Under the pieces are notes generated by a model. That model did not search any database. It saw only the letters and a program-made list of their open reading frames with translations, and was not told the DNA's origin. The translations under genes were made by a program, and so were the position numbers. This document shows, in pieces, positions 27,037 to 34,869 of a stretch of 50,719 nucleotides of DNA. How positions within the stretch are numbered: the stretch's first letter is position 1; the number at the start of each line of letters is the position of its first letter. Origin of the DNA: an uncultured Sphingobacteriales bacterium (GTDB taxonomy: Bacteria > Bacteroidota > Bacteroidia > Chitinophagales > Chitinophagaceae); assembly GCA_946479435.1 (NCBI GenBank), contig CAMLFX010000009.1, forward strand, positions 1-50,719, given 5' to 3'.

Positions 27037-27615
27037 CTATAATCTTATTGAGCTGATCATTTTACTAAAAGTAGTTTCGTCGATACCAATATAAGAAGCC
27101 AGGTATTTCTGTGGTATCAGGTTCAGTACATGCGGACTGCGCTTCAGCAATGCCCTGAACTTCTCTTTAGCCGAAAATGAAAGCAATTCAACCTGCCGCT
27201 CTAAAGTACCCGTCAATACATGCGATAGCGCTACCCTCACCCAACGCTCAATTTCAGGTTGTGTTTCCATTAGCTGAATAAGATCATTATGATGTATTCT
27301 CATCAGTTTATTGGCAGTTAGTGTTTCCAGGTAAAATTTAGAAGGTGCTTGTGTAAAGAAACTATCAAGAATGCCTGAAAAAGAAGGTGCATAAGAGAAT
27401 ACAAGCGTGGCCTCTTTGCCATTATGTTCGAAGTAGGCGCGCTGTACACCATCCAGTACAAAGTATAGCCACTTTTCAGTCTCTCCTACCCTAGTCAGTA
27501 ATTGTTTCCTTTTTACAGAAATGGGCTGCCATGAAGCAGCTAAAGCACTGAATGCTTCATCGCTCACAGGGTGGGTAGCCTGTACCAGTTTGTATAGTTG
27601 CTCCTGAAATTCCAC
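27037..27615 (-). CDS. Crp/Fnr-family transcriptional regulator
   Basis: A 192-residue regulator starting at GTG. The cyclic-nucleotide-binding-like beta-roll spans about 25-120 (VKRKQLLTRVGETEKWLYFVLDG, GKEATLVFSYAPSFSG). The C-terminus has a compact HTH (LIPQKYLASYIGIDETTFSKM), ending soon after the recognition helix, as is common in the short Bacteroidota Crp/Fnr group. The cAMP phosphate-binding arginine motif is absent, so the ligand is unknown. Context with MDMPI and DUF5655 genes suggests local control. Confidence 0.87.
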   Translation of the reverse strand: MEFQEQLYKLVQATHPVSDEAFSALAASWQPISVKRKQLLTRVGETEKWLYFVLDGVQRAYFEHNGKEATLVFSYAPSFSGILDSFFTQAPSKFYLETLTANKLMRIHHNDLIQLMETQPEIERWVRVALSHVLTGTLERQVELLSFSAKEKFRALLKRSPHVLNLIPQKYLASYIGIDETTFSKMISSIRL

Positions 27616-27630
27616 GGTCTTACTGTGAAA

Positions 27631-28470
27631 TTAAGCCATAACAGATACCATTCCCAATGCTACTTTACCTAATTCTTCATTGCCAGTTATGGTTACTTTT
27701 TCCAGCGCTTCCTGGGGTTTTATACCTTTAGAAAATAACTTCCAGGCAGTGTCCGGGTCTATCTCTATTTTGGCATTTGGTTCAAGGCGTGTATTGTGTC
27801 GCAATACCCAGCCTTCATCGGTTTTATTGATATGGAAGGTTCCGCCTATATCAGTTGCTATTACTACTTCCACACTGGTACCGGTAGGTGCTTCAGTATA
27901 TTTATACGTGTGTGGCAATGCACACATAAAAGTATCGATGAAAGGATAAAAAAGCTCTTTGGTCAAAATACCCGGCTTACCTACTGCATCACGTATCTGT
28001 TGCTGGTGTATCCATTTCTCTGTGTACTCGCGTGCCACATGGAACCAGTTTTTTGAAATTTCTTCACCCGCCCATGCTACAGAAAATTTAGCATCTTCCC
28101 ATGGGTCAAGCATTTGCATTAACTCGTTGTACTCTTTACCTGTACTTTCCAGCAGGTCAGTTATTACCCTTGGACTCAACCTATGCGCAGCCTGTACCCA
28201 ATCAGCATTTAATTGATTCAGGTAACCAACGAGGTCGGCATATATTTTTATTCCAACTGGTCTGTTACCATTATAATCATCACGTAAAATCGATAAACTG
28301 CGCAGGTTTCCATCCAGCAAATGTGCTGCTATATCTTTTACTCTCCATAGTTTAGCAATAGTGGGTGTTTCCCATTCAGCCGGTGTTAGCGAACGCAAAA
28401 GTTCTATCAGCTTTTCATCCAATACAGGAAACAAATGATTTACTTCAATAGGTTGTACATGATGTAGCAT
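27631..28470 (-). CDS. Maleylpyruvate isomerase/DinB-type family protein
   Basis: A 279-residue protein. The N-terminal helical bundle (about 12-175) has the MDMPI_N/DinB features: WRVKDIAAHLLDGNLRSLS with the first His ligand near 51, and a later NWFHVAREYTEKWIHQQQIRDAVG with the His pair near 142-154. A C-terminal SCP2-like alpha/beta domain (about 185-279; VIATDIGGTFHINKTDEGWV, PDTAWKLFSKGI) follows. In actinobacteria such proteins are mycothiol-dependent transferases or isomerases. Bacteroidota lack mycothiol, and with bshA in the window bacillithiol is the natural replacement. Substrate unknown. Confidence 0.8.
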   Translation of the reverse strand: MLHHVQPIEVNHLFPVLDEKLIELLRSLTPAEWETPTIAKLWRVKDIAAHLLDGNLRSLSILRDDYNGNRPVGIKIYADLVGYLNQLNADWVQAAHRLSPRVITDLLESTGKEYNELMQMLDPWEDAKFSVAWAGEEISKNWFHVAREYTEKWIHQQQIRDAVGKPGILTKELFYPFIDTFMCALPHTYKYTEAPTGTSVEVVIATDIGGTFHINKTDEGWVLRHNTRLEPNAKIEIDPDTAWKLFSKGIKPQEALEKVTITGNEELGKVALGMVSVMA

Positions 28471-28475
28471 ACTAT

Positions 28476-29117
28476 TTACAATGATATAGAAGTTGCGTCA
28501 ATTTTCTTAAGAATACTAAGGTCGTTAGGAGCGTATGCCCGTTCGCGTGGTAATAATATTTTACTGATTTTATTCTCTCCTACTAAAGTTTGTTGCTGCT
28601 TTACATATTCCGTGATATTTTGTATCTCCAAAATCCATTCATTATTGAAGCGTTGCAGCATTTCACCACTGAGCCCTATTTTTACAGCTTTTCTGTCGGT
28701 TTTGTCACCTCTCAGGTCATGGTAGGTTTCCCAACGCCATTTTATATGGTCGGGATTCTTTTTTCTGAATATATCCAGTAGTGGCAGGCTATCGTAAAAC
28801 TTATTGAGTACTGCATTCTTTAATATCTCTTCAAACCCTGCAATACTTATCTTAATAGCCAATACATTTTCCTGGTTTTGTTTATTAGCCCATCCCGAAT
28901 AATGCATCATCCACAAAAAACTGGGTTTCAGCCATGTAGTACGTTCAAAGTCATAATCTTCGCCACCAAACTTTTGGTTAGCTATTGCGTATTGCGCAAT
29001 ACTATCTTTAAAAGCCTGATAGACAACTATATACTCCCTTGTGAATTGAGCGATAATGTATTTGCCATTACTAGGCAAATGCCGTTCATGCTCTTCATAA
29101 GTTTCAAATACAAGCAT
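28476..29117 (-). CDS. DUF4291 protein
   Basis: A 213-residue protein of the DUF4291 family, recognised by IIAQFTREYIVVYQAFKDSI (about 21-40), then FERTTWLKPSFLWMMHYSGW (about 57-76) and VLAIKIS, plus the late KWRWETYHDLRGDKTDRKAV segment. No enzymatic role is established. Its stop is 5 nt from the MDMPI-type start, so the two form a transcription unit. Confidence 0.87.
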   Translation of the reverse strand: MLVFETYEEHERHLPSNGKYIIAQFTREYIVVYQAFKDSIAQYAIANQKFGGEDYDFERTTWLKPSFLWMMHYSGWANKQNQENVLAIKISIAGFEEILKNAVLNKFYDSLPLLDIFRKKNPDHIKWRWETYHDLRGDKTDRKAVKIGLSGEMLQRFNNEWILEIQNITEYVKQQQTLVGENKISKILLPRERAYAPNDLSILKKIDATSISL

Positions 29118-29200
29118 GTAAATGTTTTACGTGTTGTATTGCAAAACATTCATGCCAAATAGCTGGCACGGATTTTCCTTTCACATTAATAATAGCATAT

Positions 29201-29824
29201 ATGAAAGATATGGACAATCAAATACCTGAACAACAACACGGTTCATCTAAAGATATTAAAAGACAGGTAGTAATGGAATCGCTGGAAGATGCAGAAGACC
29301 TATTCTTGCTGGCAAAAGAAAGGTTGCTGAACGTGAATGAATGGAAGAGTATAATAGATGGCAATAGCGCTGAGTTTTTATTGACTGACAACTACGGAGA
29401 ATCATTGCATCGCAATGCGCACCTGGGCGACTATATACAAATTGATATACCTGGCCCTGGTACCATAACCGGCAATGCTAAAGATTGGGTAAAAATAGAA
29501 GCAATTACTTATGATGACTACCCTGATGAAAATGGTGAAAGCATTTCGATACAATTGAGGCCAACGGCTAAACCTGGTGGTGAAGACACACACACCGCTC
29601 ATTTTTTTAATGATGCCGCCACCAGCACTATACAGGTAAAAAGATGGGGAAAGATTGTAGCTGCGTATTATTATGGCAGGAACGAATTACCCAATACAAA
29701 TACTGAACATTTGGTAGATACAGTGAGAAATATTGCGGTAGCTACAACGGCCATATTAGCCTTATCTTCAGTACAATGGAATAATTTGCTGGGCAGTATT
29801 CTGAATACTGACAGGAATGAATAG
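29201..29824 (+). CDS. Hypothetical protein with C-terminal membrane helix
   Basis: A 207-residue protein of unknown family. The N-terminus is acidic and helical (residues 15-50). The middle has a compact alpha/beta pattern (EFLLTDNYGESLHRNAHLGD; YIQIDIPGPGTITGNAKDWV; ESISIQLRPTAKPG; AHFFNDAATSTIQVKRWG). Residues about 178-196 (IAVATTAILALSSVQW) are a weak hydrophobic segment. Asp/Glu-rich surfaces and a DYPDENGES loop are visible. An internal ATG three codons in is an equal start. Codon use is like its neighbours. Confidence 0.7.
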   Translation: MKDMDNQIPEQQHGSSKDIKRQVVMESLEDAEDLFLLAKERLLNVNEWKSIIDGNSAEFLLTDNYGESLHRNAHLGDYIQIDIPGPGTITGNAKDWVKIEAITYDDYPDENGESISIQLRPTAKPGGEDTHTAHFFNDAATSTIQVKRWGKIVAAYYYGRNELPNTNTEHLVDTVRNIAVATTAILALSSVQWNNLLGSILNTDRNE

Positions 29825-29861
29825 CGCCATAGGCACGAAAATTTTGCTATAGTTGCGTAAA

Positions 29862-30242
29862 ATGCTTGAACCCATGCTGGAGATTATGAAAGACTTACCC
29901 GCTAACGTGGTGGGTGTAAAGGCTACCGGTACTGTAACCAAAGAAGAATTAGATACTATTTTACTACCTGCGTTAGATAACCTTATAGCCCGTACAGGTA
30001 AAATTCATTATTTATTGTTGCTCGATACAGAGCTGAAAAACTGGGAATGGGGTGCATGGGTTAGCGACGCCAAGGTAGGCCTGAAATACTTTACGAGATG
30101 GGCAAAGATTGCAGTGGTAACGGACAATGAAGGTGTTACTACCTTTACGTCAGTTTTTAGCGGCCTTGTGCCCGGCGACGCCAAAGGGTTTAAAATGAGT
30201 GAGCTGGATAATGCTAAAAAATGGGTAGCTACTGAAAGCTAA
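29862..30242 (+). CDS. SpoIIAA/STAS-like protein
   Basis: A 126-residue protein starting at ATG 29862 (a TTG three codons earlier is possible). It has the alternating beta-alpha layout of the SpoIIAA-like family: VVGVKATGTVTKEELDTIL, HYLLLLDTELKNWEWGAWV, then KIAVVTDNEGVTTF and SELDNAKKWV. Members are found in many aerobic bacteria and have no settled role. It lies 37 nt after the previous hypothetical gene and is likely co-transcribed. Confidence 0.75.
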   Translation: MLEPMLEIMKDLPANVVGVKATGTVTKEELDTILLPALDNLIARTGKIHYLLLLDTELKNWEWGAWVSDAKVGLKYFTRWAKIAVVTDNEGVTTFTSVFSGLVPGDAKGFKMSELDNAKKWVATES

Positions 30243-30455
30243 CTACTCCCTTATAAGTTTCTGTTCGTATATAACCGAATTGTTATGATCCTTTAATGAT
30301 ATGCTATACACACCTGTATCAAGAGTAGTTACGGCAATTTCATTTGAACCTGGCTGTAGTTCGTATTGCAACAGATAGTTACCGGTATTACCGTCGCAAA
30401 TAGTAGCGTGCATTGGTTTATTAGTCTTGTTGTTGATGTACAGTTTGTCGTTCAT
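30243..30455 (-). CDS. Standalone T9SS sorting-domain-like small protein
   Basis: A 70-residue protein starting at ATG without a signal peptide. Its sequence closely follows the last about 70 residues of type A T9SS sorting domains: KLYINNKTNKPMHATICDGN, then ELQPGSNEIAVTTLDTGVYS and a terminal IYEQKLIRE. There is room for only 120 bp to the next gene, so no cargo domain is attached. It may be a decayed remnant, a cytoplasmic beta-sandwich of the same fold, or a small adaptor. It abuts the SpoIIAA-like gene stop-to-stop (convergent). Confidence 0.6.
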   Translation of the reverse strand: MNDKLYINNKTNKPMHATICDGNTGNYLLQYELQPGSNEIAVTTLDTGVYSISLKDHNNSVIYEQKLIRE

Positions 30456-30574
30456 TGCGTTTAGTTTTAAGCGTAGCCTCTTCCCCTGCTTGCAGCTATG
30501 CTTATAACTGGTATAAAAACTATACCCTCAATATACAATAAATATAGTTAGCTAATATTTCGTTTCTAAAAATA

Positions 30575-31645
30575 ATGCTAAGCCGATCTTTGCTTTTATA
30601 TTTACCCCTTGTATTCATACACGAATTAGAAGTTTTGAAAGTAGCAGTAATTAATATCAGGCAAGAGACTCAGGATGTAAAAACATTCACTCTCGCAGGC
30701 GCCAACGGCGAGCCAATACAGTACAAAGCAGGCCAGTTTATTACCCTGCTATCGAACCACACAGGTACAGAAGAAAGAAGATCCTACTCATTTTCTTCTT
30801 CACCTGAAGCCGCCGAGCAGCCCACAATAACGGTAAAAAGAATAGACAATGGTATTATGTCACGCTTTTTGTTTGATAGAACAGAAACAGGACACATTAT
30901 TGAAGCATTGAAACCATCTGGTTTCTTCACACTACCGGAAACAATACCACAACACATATTCTTCTTCGCTGCCGGCGTGGGCATTACGCCTGTATTTTCT
31001 CTTATCAAAACGGTTCTTTTGAAGTCCGCTATTACCCGTATTACACTGGTTTACAGCAATCGTTCTATAACCCGTACATTGTTTTACAATGAATTGGAAG
31101 CTTGGCGCAATAAGTACCGGAATTTTCATATCGAGTATCTCTTTAGCACTGCCCCAAACCTTAGCCGGGCAAGGTTGAGTAAACTTTTGCTGCCGGCAAT
31201 CTTAACTGAAAATAAGTATAACGTTCAGGACCTGTATTATATCTGCGGGCCATTCCCTTATATGCGTATGGTTATGTTGGGGCTTAAGGAGGCTGGTATA
31301 TCTGCCGATAATATCAGGAAGGAGAACTTTAATACAAACGTAATTACAAGAATAATAAAACCACCCGATGAACAGCCCCATGTTGTCAACCTGATAAAAG
31401 GCACTGATCAGTATAGTTTTACCAGCCAGTATCCCGACACCATTCTAAAGTCGGCAAGGAAACACGATATACAACTACCCTATAGTTGCGAAAATGGCAT
31501 TTGTGGCACTTGTGTAGCGGTTTGCACAAGGGGCAAGGTCTGGCATCGGAATAATGAGGTACTAACCAACGCAGAACTGGCAGAAGGAATGATACTTACC
31601 TGCGTAGCATACCCAATTGGCGGCGATGTAACCATTAAATTGTAA
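30575..31645 (+). CDS. PaaE-like ferredoxin reductase with 2Fe-2S domain
   Basis: A 356-residue flavoprotein reductase. FAD domain: RRSYSFSS near residue 69 and KAGQFITLLS. NAD(P) domain: FFFAAGVGITPVFSLI near 130-145 and YICGPFPYMRMVM near 221-233. C-terminal plant-type ferredoxin: CENGICGTCVAVC near 305-317 and the last ligand in LTCVAYP. This layout supplies electrons to di-iron or Rieske oxygenases (PaaE in the phenylacetyl-CoA epoxidase). No oxygenase gene is nearby, so it is probably a general reductase or serves a distant oxygenase. The first about 22 residues are unusually hydrophobic; a later start (near VLKVAVI) is possible. Confidence 0.88.
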   Translation: MLSRSLLLYLPLVFIHELEVLKVAVINIRQETQDVKTFTLAGANGEPIQYKAGQFITLLSNHTGTEERRSYSFSSSPEAAEQPTITVKRIDNGIMSRFLFDRTETGHIIEALKPSGFFTLPETIPQHIFFFAAGVGITPVFSLIKTVLLKSAITRITLVYSNRSITRTLFYNELEAWRNKYRNFHIEYLFSTAPNLSRARLSKLLLPAILTENKYNVQDLYYICGPFPYMRMVMLGLKEAGISADNIRKENFNTNVITRIIKPPDEQPHVVNLIKGTDQYSFTSQYPDTILKSARKHDIQLPYSCENGICGTCVAVCTRGKVWHRNNEVLTNAELAEGMILTCVAYPIGGDVTIKL

Positions 31646-31714
31646 GACTGATTAGCCGGTACTATTTTTTAATAAAAATTTTGTGTATCCTTGTGTACGA
31701 ATTTTATTATCCGT

Positions 31715-31912
31715 ATGAAAAACGCTTTGATCGCAGTTTTGTTTGCAGCCGTGGCAGCCACAATGTTTTCTTCTTGCAGAAGAACCTATTATTGTGAATG
31801 TATAGATTATAAAGGAAAAGTAACACAGTTCACTATCGATGCAGGCAATAAGGTACAAGCACGTGATAAATGTGATCAGCAAGGTGCGGTTAATAACTGC
31901 GAGATCAAGTAA
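31715..31912 (+). CDS. Small lipoprotein
   Basis: A 65-residue protein from ATG 31715. The signal and lipobox are clear: MKNALIAVLFAAVAATMFSSC with Cys at 21, then RRTYYCECIDYKGKV. The mature part is 45 residues with four further cysteines. The first 24 bases of the longer frame are unlikely to be used. Monocistronic, with a terminator at 31935. Function unknown; small Bacteroidota lipoproteins of this type are common. Confidence 0.75.
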   Translation: MKNALIAVLFAAVAATMFSSCRRTYYCECIDYKGKVTQFTIDAGNKVQARDKCDQQGAVNNCEIK

Positions 31913-31934
31913 CTATACTCGAACTATATTCATA

Positions 31935-31959
31935 AATGCCTGCTTTTACAGCAGGCATT
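31935..31959 (+). terminator. Intrinsic terminator
   Basis: Perfect 10-bp inverted repeat AATGCCTGCT / AGCAGGCATT with a 5-nt loop, 22 nt after the small lipoprotein stop; the T-tract is short. Confidence 0.75.
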
Positions 31960-31997
31960 GTTATTTGGAGGGGCACTCATAAAATGGTTATTTTAAG

Positions 31998-32005
31998 TAA
32001 CTTTG
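31998..32005 (+). promoter_or_regulatory. Candidate -7 element (TAnnTTTG)
   Basis: TAACTTTG exactly matches the Bacteroidota -7 consensus, 26 nt before the cysteine desulfurase ATG. The -33 region has no clear TTTG at the proper spacing. Confidence 0.45.
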
Positions 32006-32031
32006 CACTTTCTTAAATTAATATTCTTGCC

Positions 32032-33165
32032 ATGCGTCGCATATATTTCGATAATGCAGCTACAACCTCGCTAGACCCTGATGTTCTTGAGGCTATGATG
32101 CCTTATTTAACTGAAAAGTTTGGCAACCCGTCGTCCATCTATTCTTATGGTCGTGAAACAAAAATGGCCATTGAATCGGCGCGCAAAACGGTAGCCCGCA
32201 TATTGAATTGTACTCCTGGTGAAATATTTTTTACTTCAGGTGGCACAGAAAGTAGCAATACAGCAATAAATGCCTCTGTACGCGATCTTGGTTGCAAACA
32301 CATTATTACTTCTCCAATAGAGCATCATGCTACTCTTCATACTGTTGAGAACATGGAAAAGTTTGGGTTGGCCAGGGTTAGTTTTGTAAAACTTGATAGC
32401 AAGGGGCATGTTGACCTAAACCATCTTGAAGAACTACTGGCAGCAAGCAAAGAAAAAACGTTGATAACCCTGATGCATGCCAACAATGAAATTGGTAACC
32501 TGCTAAAGGTAAAAGCTGTTGGCGAACTTGCTGCAAAATACGATGCGGTTTTCCATAGCGATATGGTGCAAACAATAGGTCACTACCCTATCGATCTTAA
32601 AGCAATTAATGTACAGTTTGTAAGTGCCGCAGGTCATAAGTTTCATGGCCCTAAGGGTGTAGGTATGCTATACGTAAACGAAAATATCCGTATCAACCCT
32701 TTACTTTCCGGTGGCTCGCAAGAACGTAATATGCGTGCAGGTACTGAGAATATGTATGGTATTGTAGGTTTTGCCAAAGCACTTGAGTTAGCGACTGAGC
32801 GGTATGAGCAAGACAGCAACCATATAAAGGAATTAAAAAACTACATGGCCGAGAAGCTAAAACAGGCTTTCCCTTCAACATTGCTGAACGGAGATAGTGA
32901 GGGTAGCTGTTTGTATACGGTTTTAAATGTTGCTTTTCCGCGCAACGATAAGTCAGATATGTTACTTTTCAACCTTGATATGGCTGGTATATGTGTAAGT
33001 GGCGGTAGTGCCTGCAGCAGCGGGGCCAGTTCGGTAAGCCATGTTATTAAAGCACTGTATAATGGCCAAAGCCAAAACCTGGTGCCTATACGCTTCTCTT
33101 TTTCAAGGCATAACACTAAAGAAGAGGTAGATATGGTAATAGAAAAGCTAAAAGAGCTGGTGTAA
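32032..33165 (+). CDS. Cysteine desulfurase (NifS/IscS type)
   Basis: A 377-residue PLP enzyme that takes sulfur from cysteine to feed Fe-S cluster or tRNA thiolation pathways. Seen: YFDNAATTSLDP (5-16), TSGGTESSN (68-76), HATLH near 99-103, HSDMVQTIGH with the PLP Asp and Gln near 176-184, the PLP lysine K203 in AAGHKFHGPKG, and the sulfur-carrying Cys328 in SGGSACSSGA. The long loop carrying Cys328 marks a group I (IscS/NifS) enzyme, not SufS. No iscU or other isc genes are adjacent. Bacteroidota commonly encode such an orphan enzyme besides SufS. Confidence 0.94.
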   Translation: MRRIYFDNAATTSLDPDVLEAMMPYLTEKFGNPSSIYSYGRETKMAIESARKTVARILNCTPGEIFFTSGGTESSNTAINASVRDLGCKHIITSPIEHHATLHTVENMEKFGLARVSFVKLDSKGHVDLNHLEELLAASKEKTLITLMHANNEIGNLLKVKAVGELAAKYDAVFHSDMVQTIGHYPIDLKAINVQFVSAAGHKFHGPKGVGMLYVNENIRINPLLSGGSQERNMRAGTENMYGIVGFAKALELATERYEQDSNHIKELKNYMAEKLKQAFPSTLLNGDSEGSCLYTVLNVAFPRNDKSDMLLFNLDMAGICVSGGSACSSGASSVSHVIKALYNGQSQNLVPIRFSFSRHNTKEEVDMVIEKLKELV

Positions 33166-33193
33166 CACAGCATCTATCAATTAATAAAAGAAT

Positions 33194-33214
33194 AAGCCTC
33201 CTGAATGGAGGCTT
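33194..33214. terminator. Bidirectional intrinsic terminator
   Basis: Perfect 8-bp inverted repeat AAGCCTCC / GGAGGCTT with a 5-nt loop and a T-tract on the plus strand; lies between the convergent cysteine desulfurase and FabZ-like genes. Confidence 0.8.
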
Positions 33215-33223
33215 TTATTATTT

Positions 33224-33592
33224 TTAGTGGTGGTAGCTTGCTTCAAATTTACCTGATAGCTTAAATAGGTCTGATACATCGTTTTTAAAAGAAGCATTCA
33301 CGTCATAGCCTTGTTTATTCTTCTCCCACGATATATTTATAATCGGGCTGATATCGGGCGTTATCAATTGCAGGAACTTTACATTACCGGCATCGCGAAG
33401 CCATAAAGGCTCGTCCGTTTGTTGTTCTAACAGTTCTTTTACCATTTCCATCATGCATACGCCCGGTACCACGGGCTGGGCTGGGAAGTGGCCTTTAAAA
33501 ATATCGTGCTGCATATTGAAAGAAACCTTGCAGGAAACGCTATTGGGGTCTCTTTGTATATACTCTATTTTATAAAAATCATTCATTAACAT
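33224..33592 (-). CDS. FabZ-like hotdog-fold 3-hydroxyacyl-ACP dehydratase
   Basis: A 122-residue single hotdog domain. The FabZ active-site motif HDIFKGHFPAQPVVPGVCMME (residues about 29-49) holds the catalytic His in GHFP and the acidic residue in the central helix. Such short FabZ-like dehydratases occur in Bacteroidota lipid or aryl-polyene/flexirubin-type clusters beside polysaccharide deacetylase and LolA genes, as here. No ketosynthase, ACP or tyrosine ammonia-lyase gene is present, so the product cannot be named. It overlaps the upstream lipoprotein gene by 14 nt; ATG at 33592 or at 33586 are both possible. Confidence 0.8.
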   Translation of the reverse strand: MLMNDFYKIEYIQRDPNSVSCKVSFNMQHDIFKGHFPAQPVVPGVCMMEMVKELLEQQTDEPLWLRDAGNVKFLQLITPDISPIINISWEKNKQGYDVNASFKNDVSDLFKLSGKFEASYHH

Positions 33593-34232
33593 CTTGCTCT
33601 ATTTTATCAAGTTGGATGGTGAAATTAGCTTTATGGTGATCTATCAGTATTTTCTCAGGCATCGACATCTTGTTGTCTTTACCCGATATATTAATGGTTA
33701 TTATCTTACTTTTCTTCCCAGCGTTTTCTATCCTTATAAGTTCTTCATTCCTGGTTATATAGTAAACAGTTGCATTGTCTCCTGTATTAAGACGATAAAG
33801 CTGCTCTTTACCCCTATTCACAAACATTATTTCTTTTTGCCAGTTCAGGTTTTTCATCAGCAGGAGCTCCATATCCTTTCTTAATGTTTTAATGAGCGCC
33901 GGCTTGTTTAATTGTGCTATTATCCTGTTTAGCTGAAAAGAATCATTTTTACTCCATTCGAAATCGAAGAAAGTAAGACCCATTTCATTTTGATATATAG
34001 CACGTACCGTGCCATTCTCTAACTTCTTGAATATCAATAAGCCACTAATGTGATAGCTTTTAAATAAAAACCTTCCGTTTACCGTACATCGGTATAATGC
34101 ACGTTCAAAAACCGGTTTATATTGGCTTGCGGAAGTATTGTTAGTGGTAAGCTGTAGGTTTTTATAAGGATTGCCACACGATGTAACAAAAATGACAGTG
34201 ATTATACTACTTAACCTTAAAAATCTGGTCAT
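33579..34232 (-). CDS. Lipoprotein of the deacetylase/LolA cluster
   Basis: A 217-residue lipoprotein from ATG 34232 (lipobox Cys in VIFVTSC at about 19; an in-frame start 54 nt upstream is less likely). The mature part is beta-rich with a LolB-like feel: RALYRCTVNGRFLFKSYHISGLLIFKKLEN, AIYQNEMGLTFFDFEW, and a late KILIDHHKANFTIQLDKI. LolA and LolB share this fold, so a LolB-like partner to the LolA-like protein encoded upstream is plausible. This is inference from fold pattern and order only. It overlaps both neighbours. Confidence 0.7.
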   Translation of the reverse strand: MTRFLRLSSIITVIFVTSCGNPYKNLQLTTNNTSASQYKPVFERALYRCTVNGRFLFKSYHISGLLIFKKLENGTVRAIYQNEMGLTFFDFEWSKNDSFQLNRIIAQLNKPALIKTLRKDMELLLMKNLNWQKEIMFVNRGKEQLYRLNTGDNATVYYITRNEELIRIENAGKKSKIITINISGKDNKMSMPEKILIDHHKANFTIQLDKIEQDVNE

Positions 34233-34869
34233 TGAGGATGGCATTATGTCGTGTATTGGTAAAAACCATAGTAGTATTGTCCCCACCTTGCTCGGTCATC
34301 ACCAATTGGGTTACATTCAGCGTTTTTTTATCAAGATATACTTCTATATCGCTGAACATTTTTTTTATGGCTGCGCTAATAGGAGATAATTGCATCAAGT
34401 AAGTTGTAGTGTTTTCTAAGGCTGTAACTTTAAAATCCGGGTTTTGAAACATAGTGCCGCGCATACAGTCTATCATTACCCTGTTCACCGACTGCATCAT
34501 TTTGCTATTACCTGTATTTATTTTGCTGGTTTTTTGCTCGTCTTTTATCAGCATCTGGCTGCCATTCATTATCATCAGGTAGCTGTAAGGCTGAGTATAT
34601 TCAATACGTACTTTATCATCCTTCTTGAAATAGAACTTGCCTTTTGATTTTATTTTCTCTTTCAGCAGGGCCATGTTCTTTACCTGTGTAAAATCACTGC
34701 TTACTGTTTGAACCGTTGTATTCGATTTTGACAATGCTTCTTTCAGTGCATAGGTATTTTTAACTGTATTGAATCCGGCCGGCTGCGCTAATGCCGGTAG
34801 TATATTTATCAACAGCAATAGTGCAAAAAGGTTAAGGCTTTTTATATGGCTCAATTTCAAGTAGTTCAT
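34207..34869 (-). CDS. LolA-like outer membrane lipoprotein carrier
   Basis: A 220-residue exported protein. Signal peptide about 1-28 (ending PALAQ). The mature part has LolA strands: TVQTVSSDFTQVKNMALLKE, GKFYFKKDDKVRIEYTQPYSYLMIMNGSQMLIKDE, and IEVYLDKKTLNVTQLVMTEQ. LolA-fold proteins carry lipoproteins or lipids across the periplasm. Because it sits in a cluster with a deacetylase and FabZ-like gene, a dedicated lipid shuttle is as likely as general lipoprotein transport. It overlaps the deacetylase by 38 nt and the next lipoprotein by about 26 nt. Confidence 0.85.
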   Translation of the reverse strand: MNYLKLSHIKSLNLFALLLLINILPALAQPAGFNTVKNTYALKEALSKSNTTVQTVSSDFTQVKNMALLKEKIKSKGKFYFKKDDKVRIEYTQPYSYLMIMNGSQMLIKDEQKTSKINTGNSKMMQSVNRVMIDCMRGTMFQNPDFKVTALENTTTYLMQLSPISAAIKKMFSDIEVYLDKKTLNVTQLVMTEQGGDNTTMVFTNTRHNAILNDQIFKVK

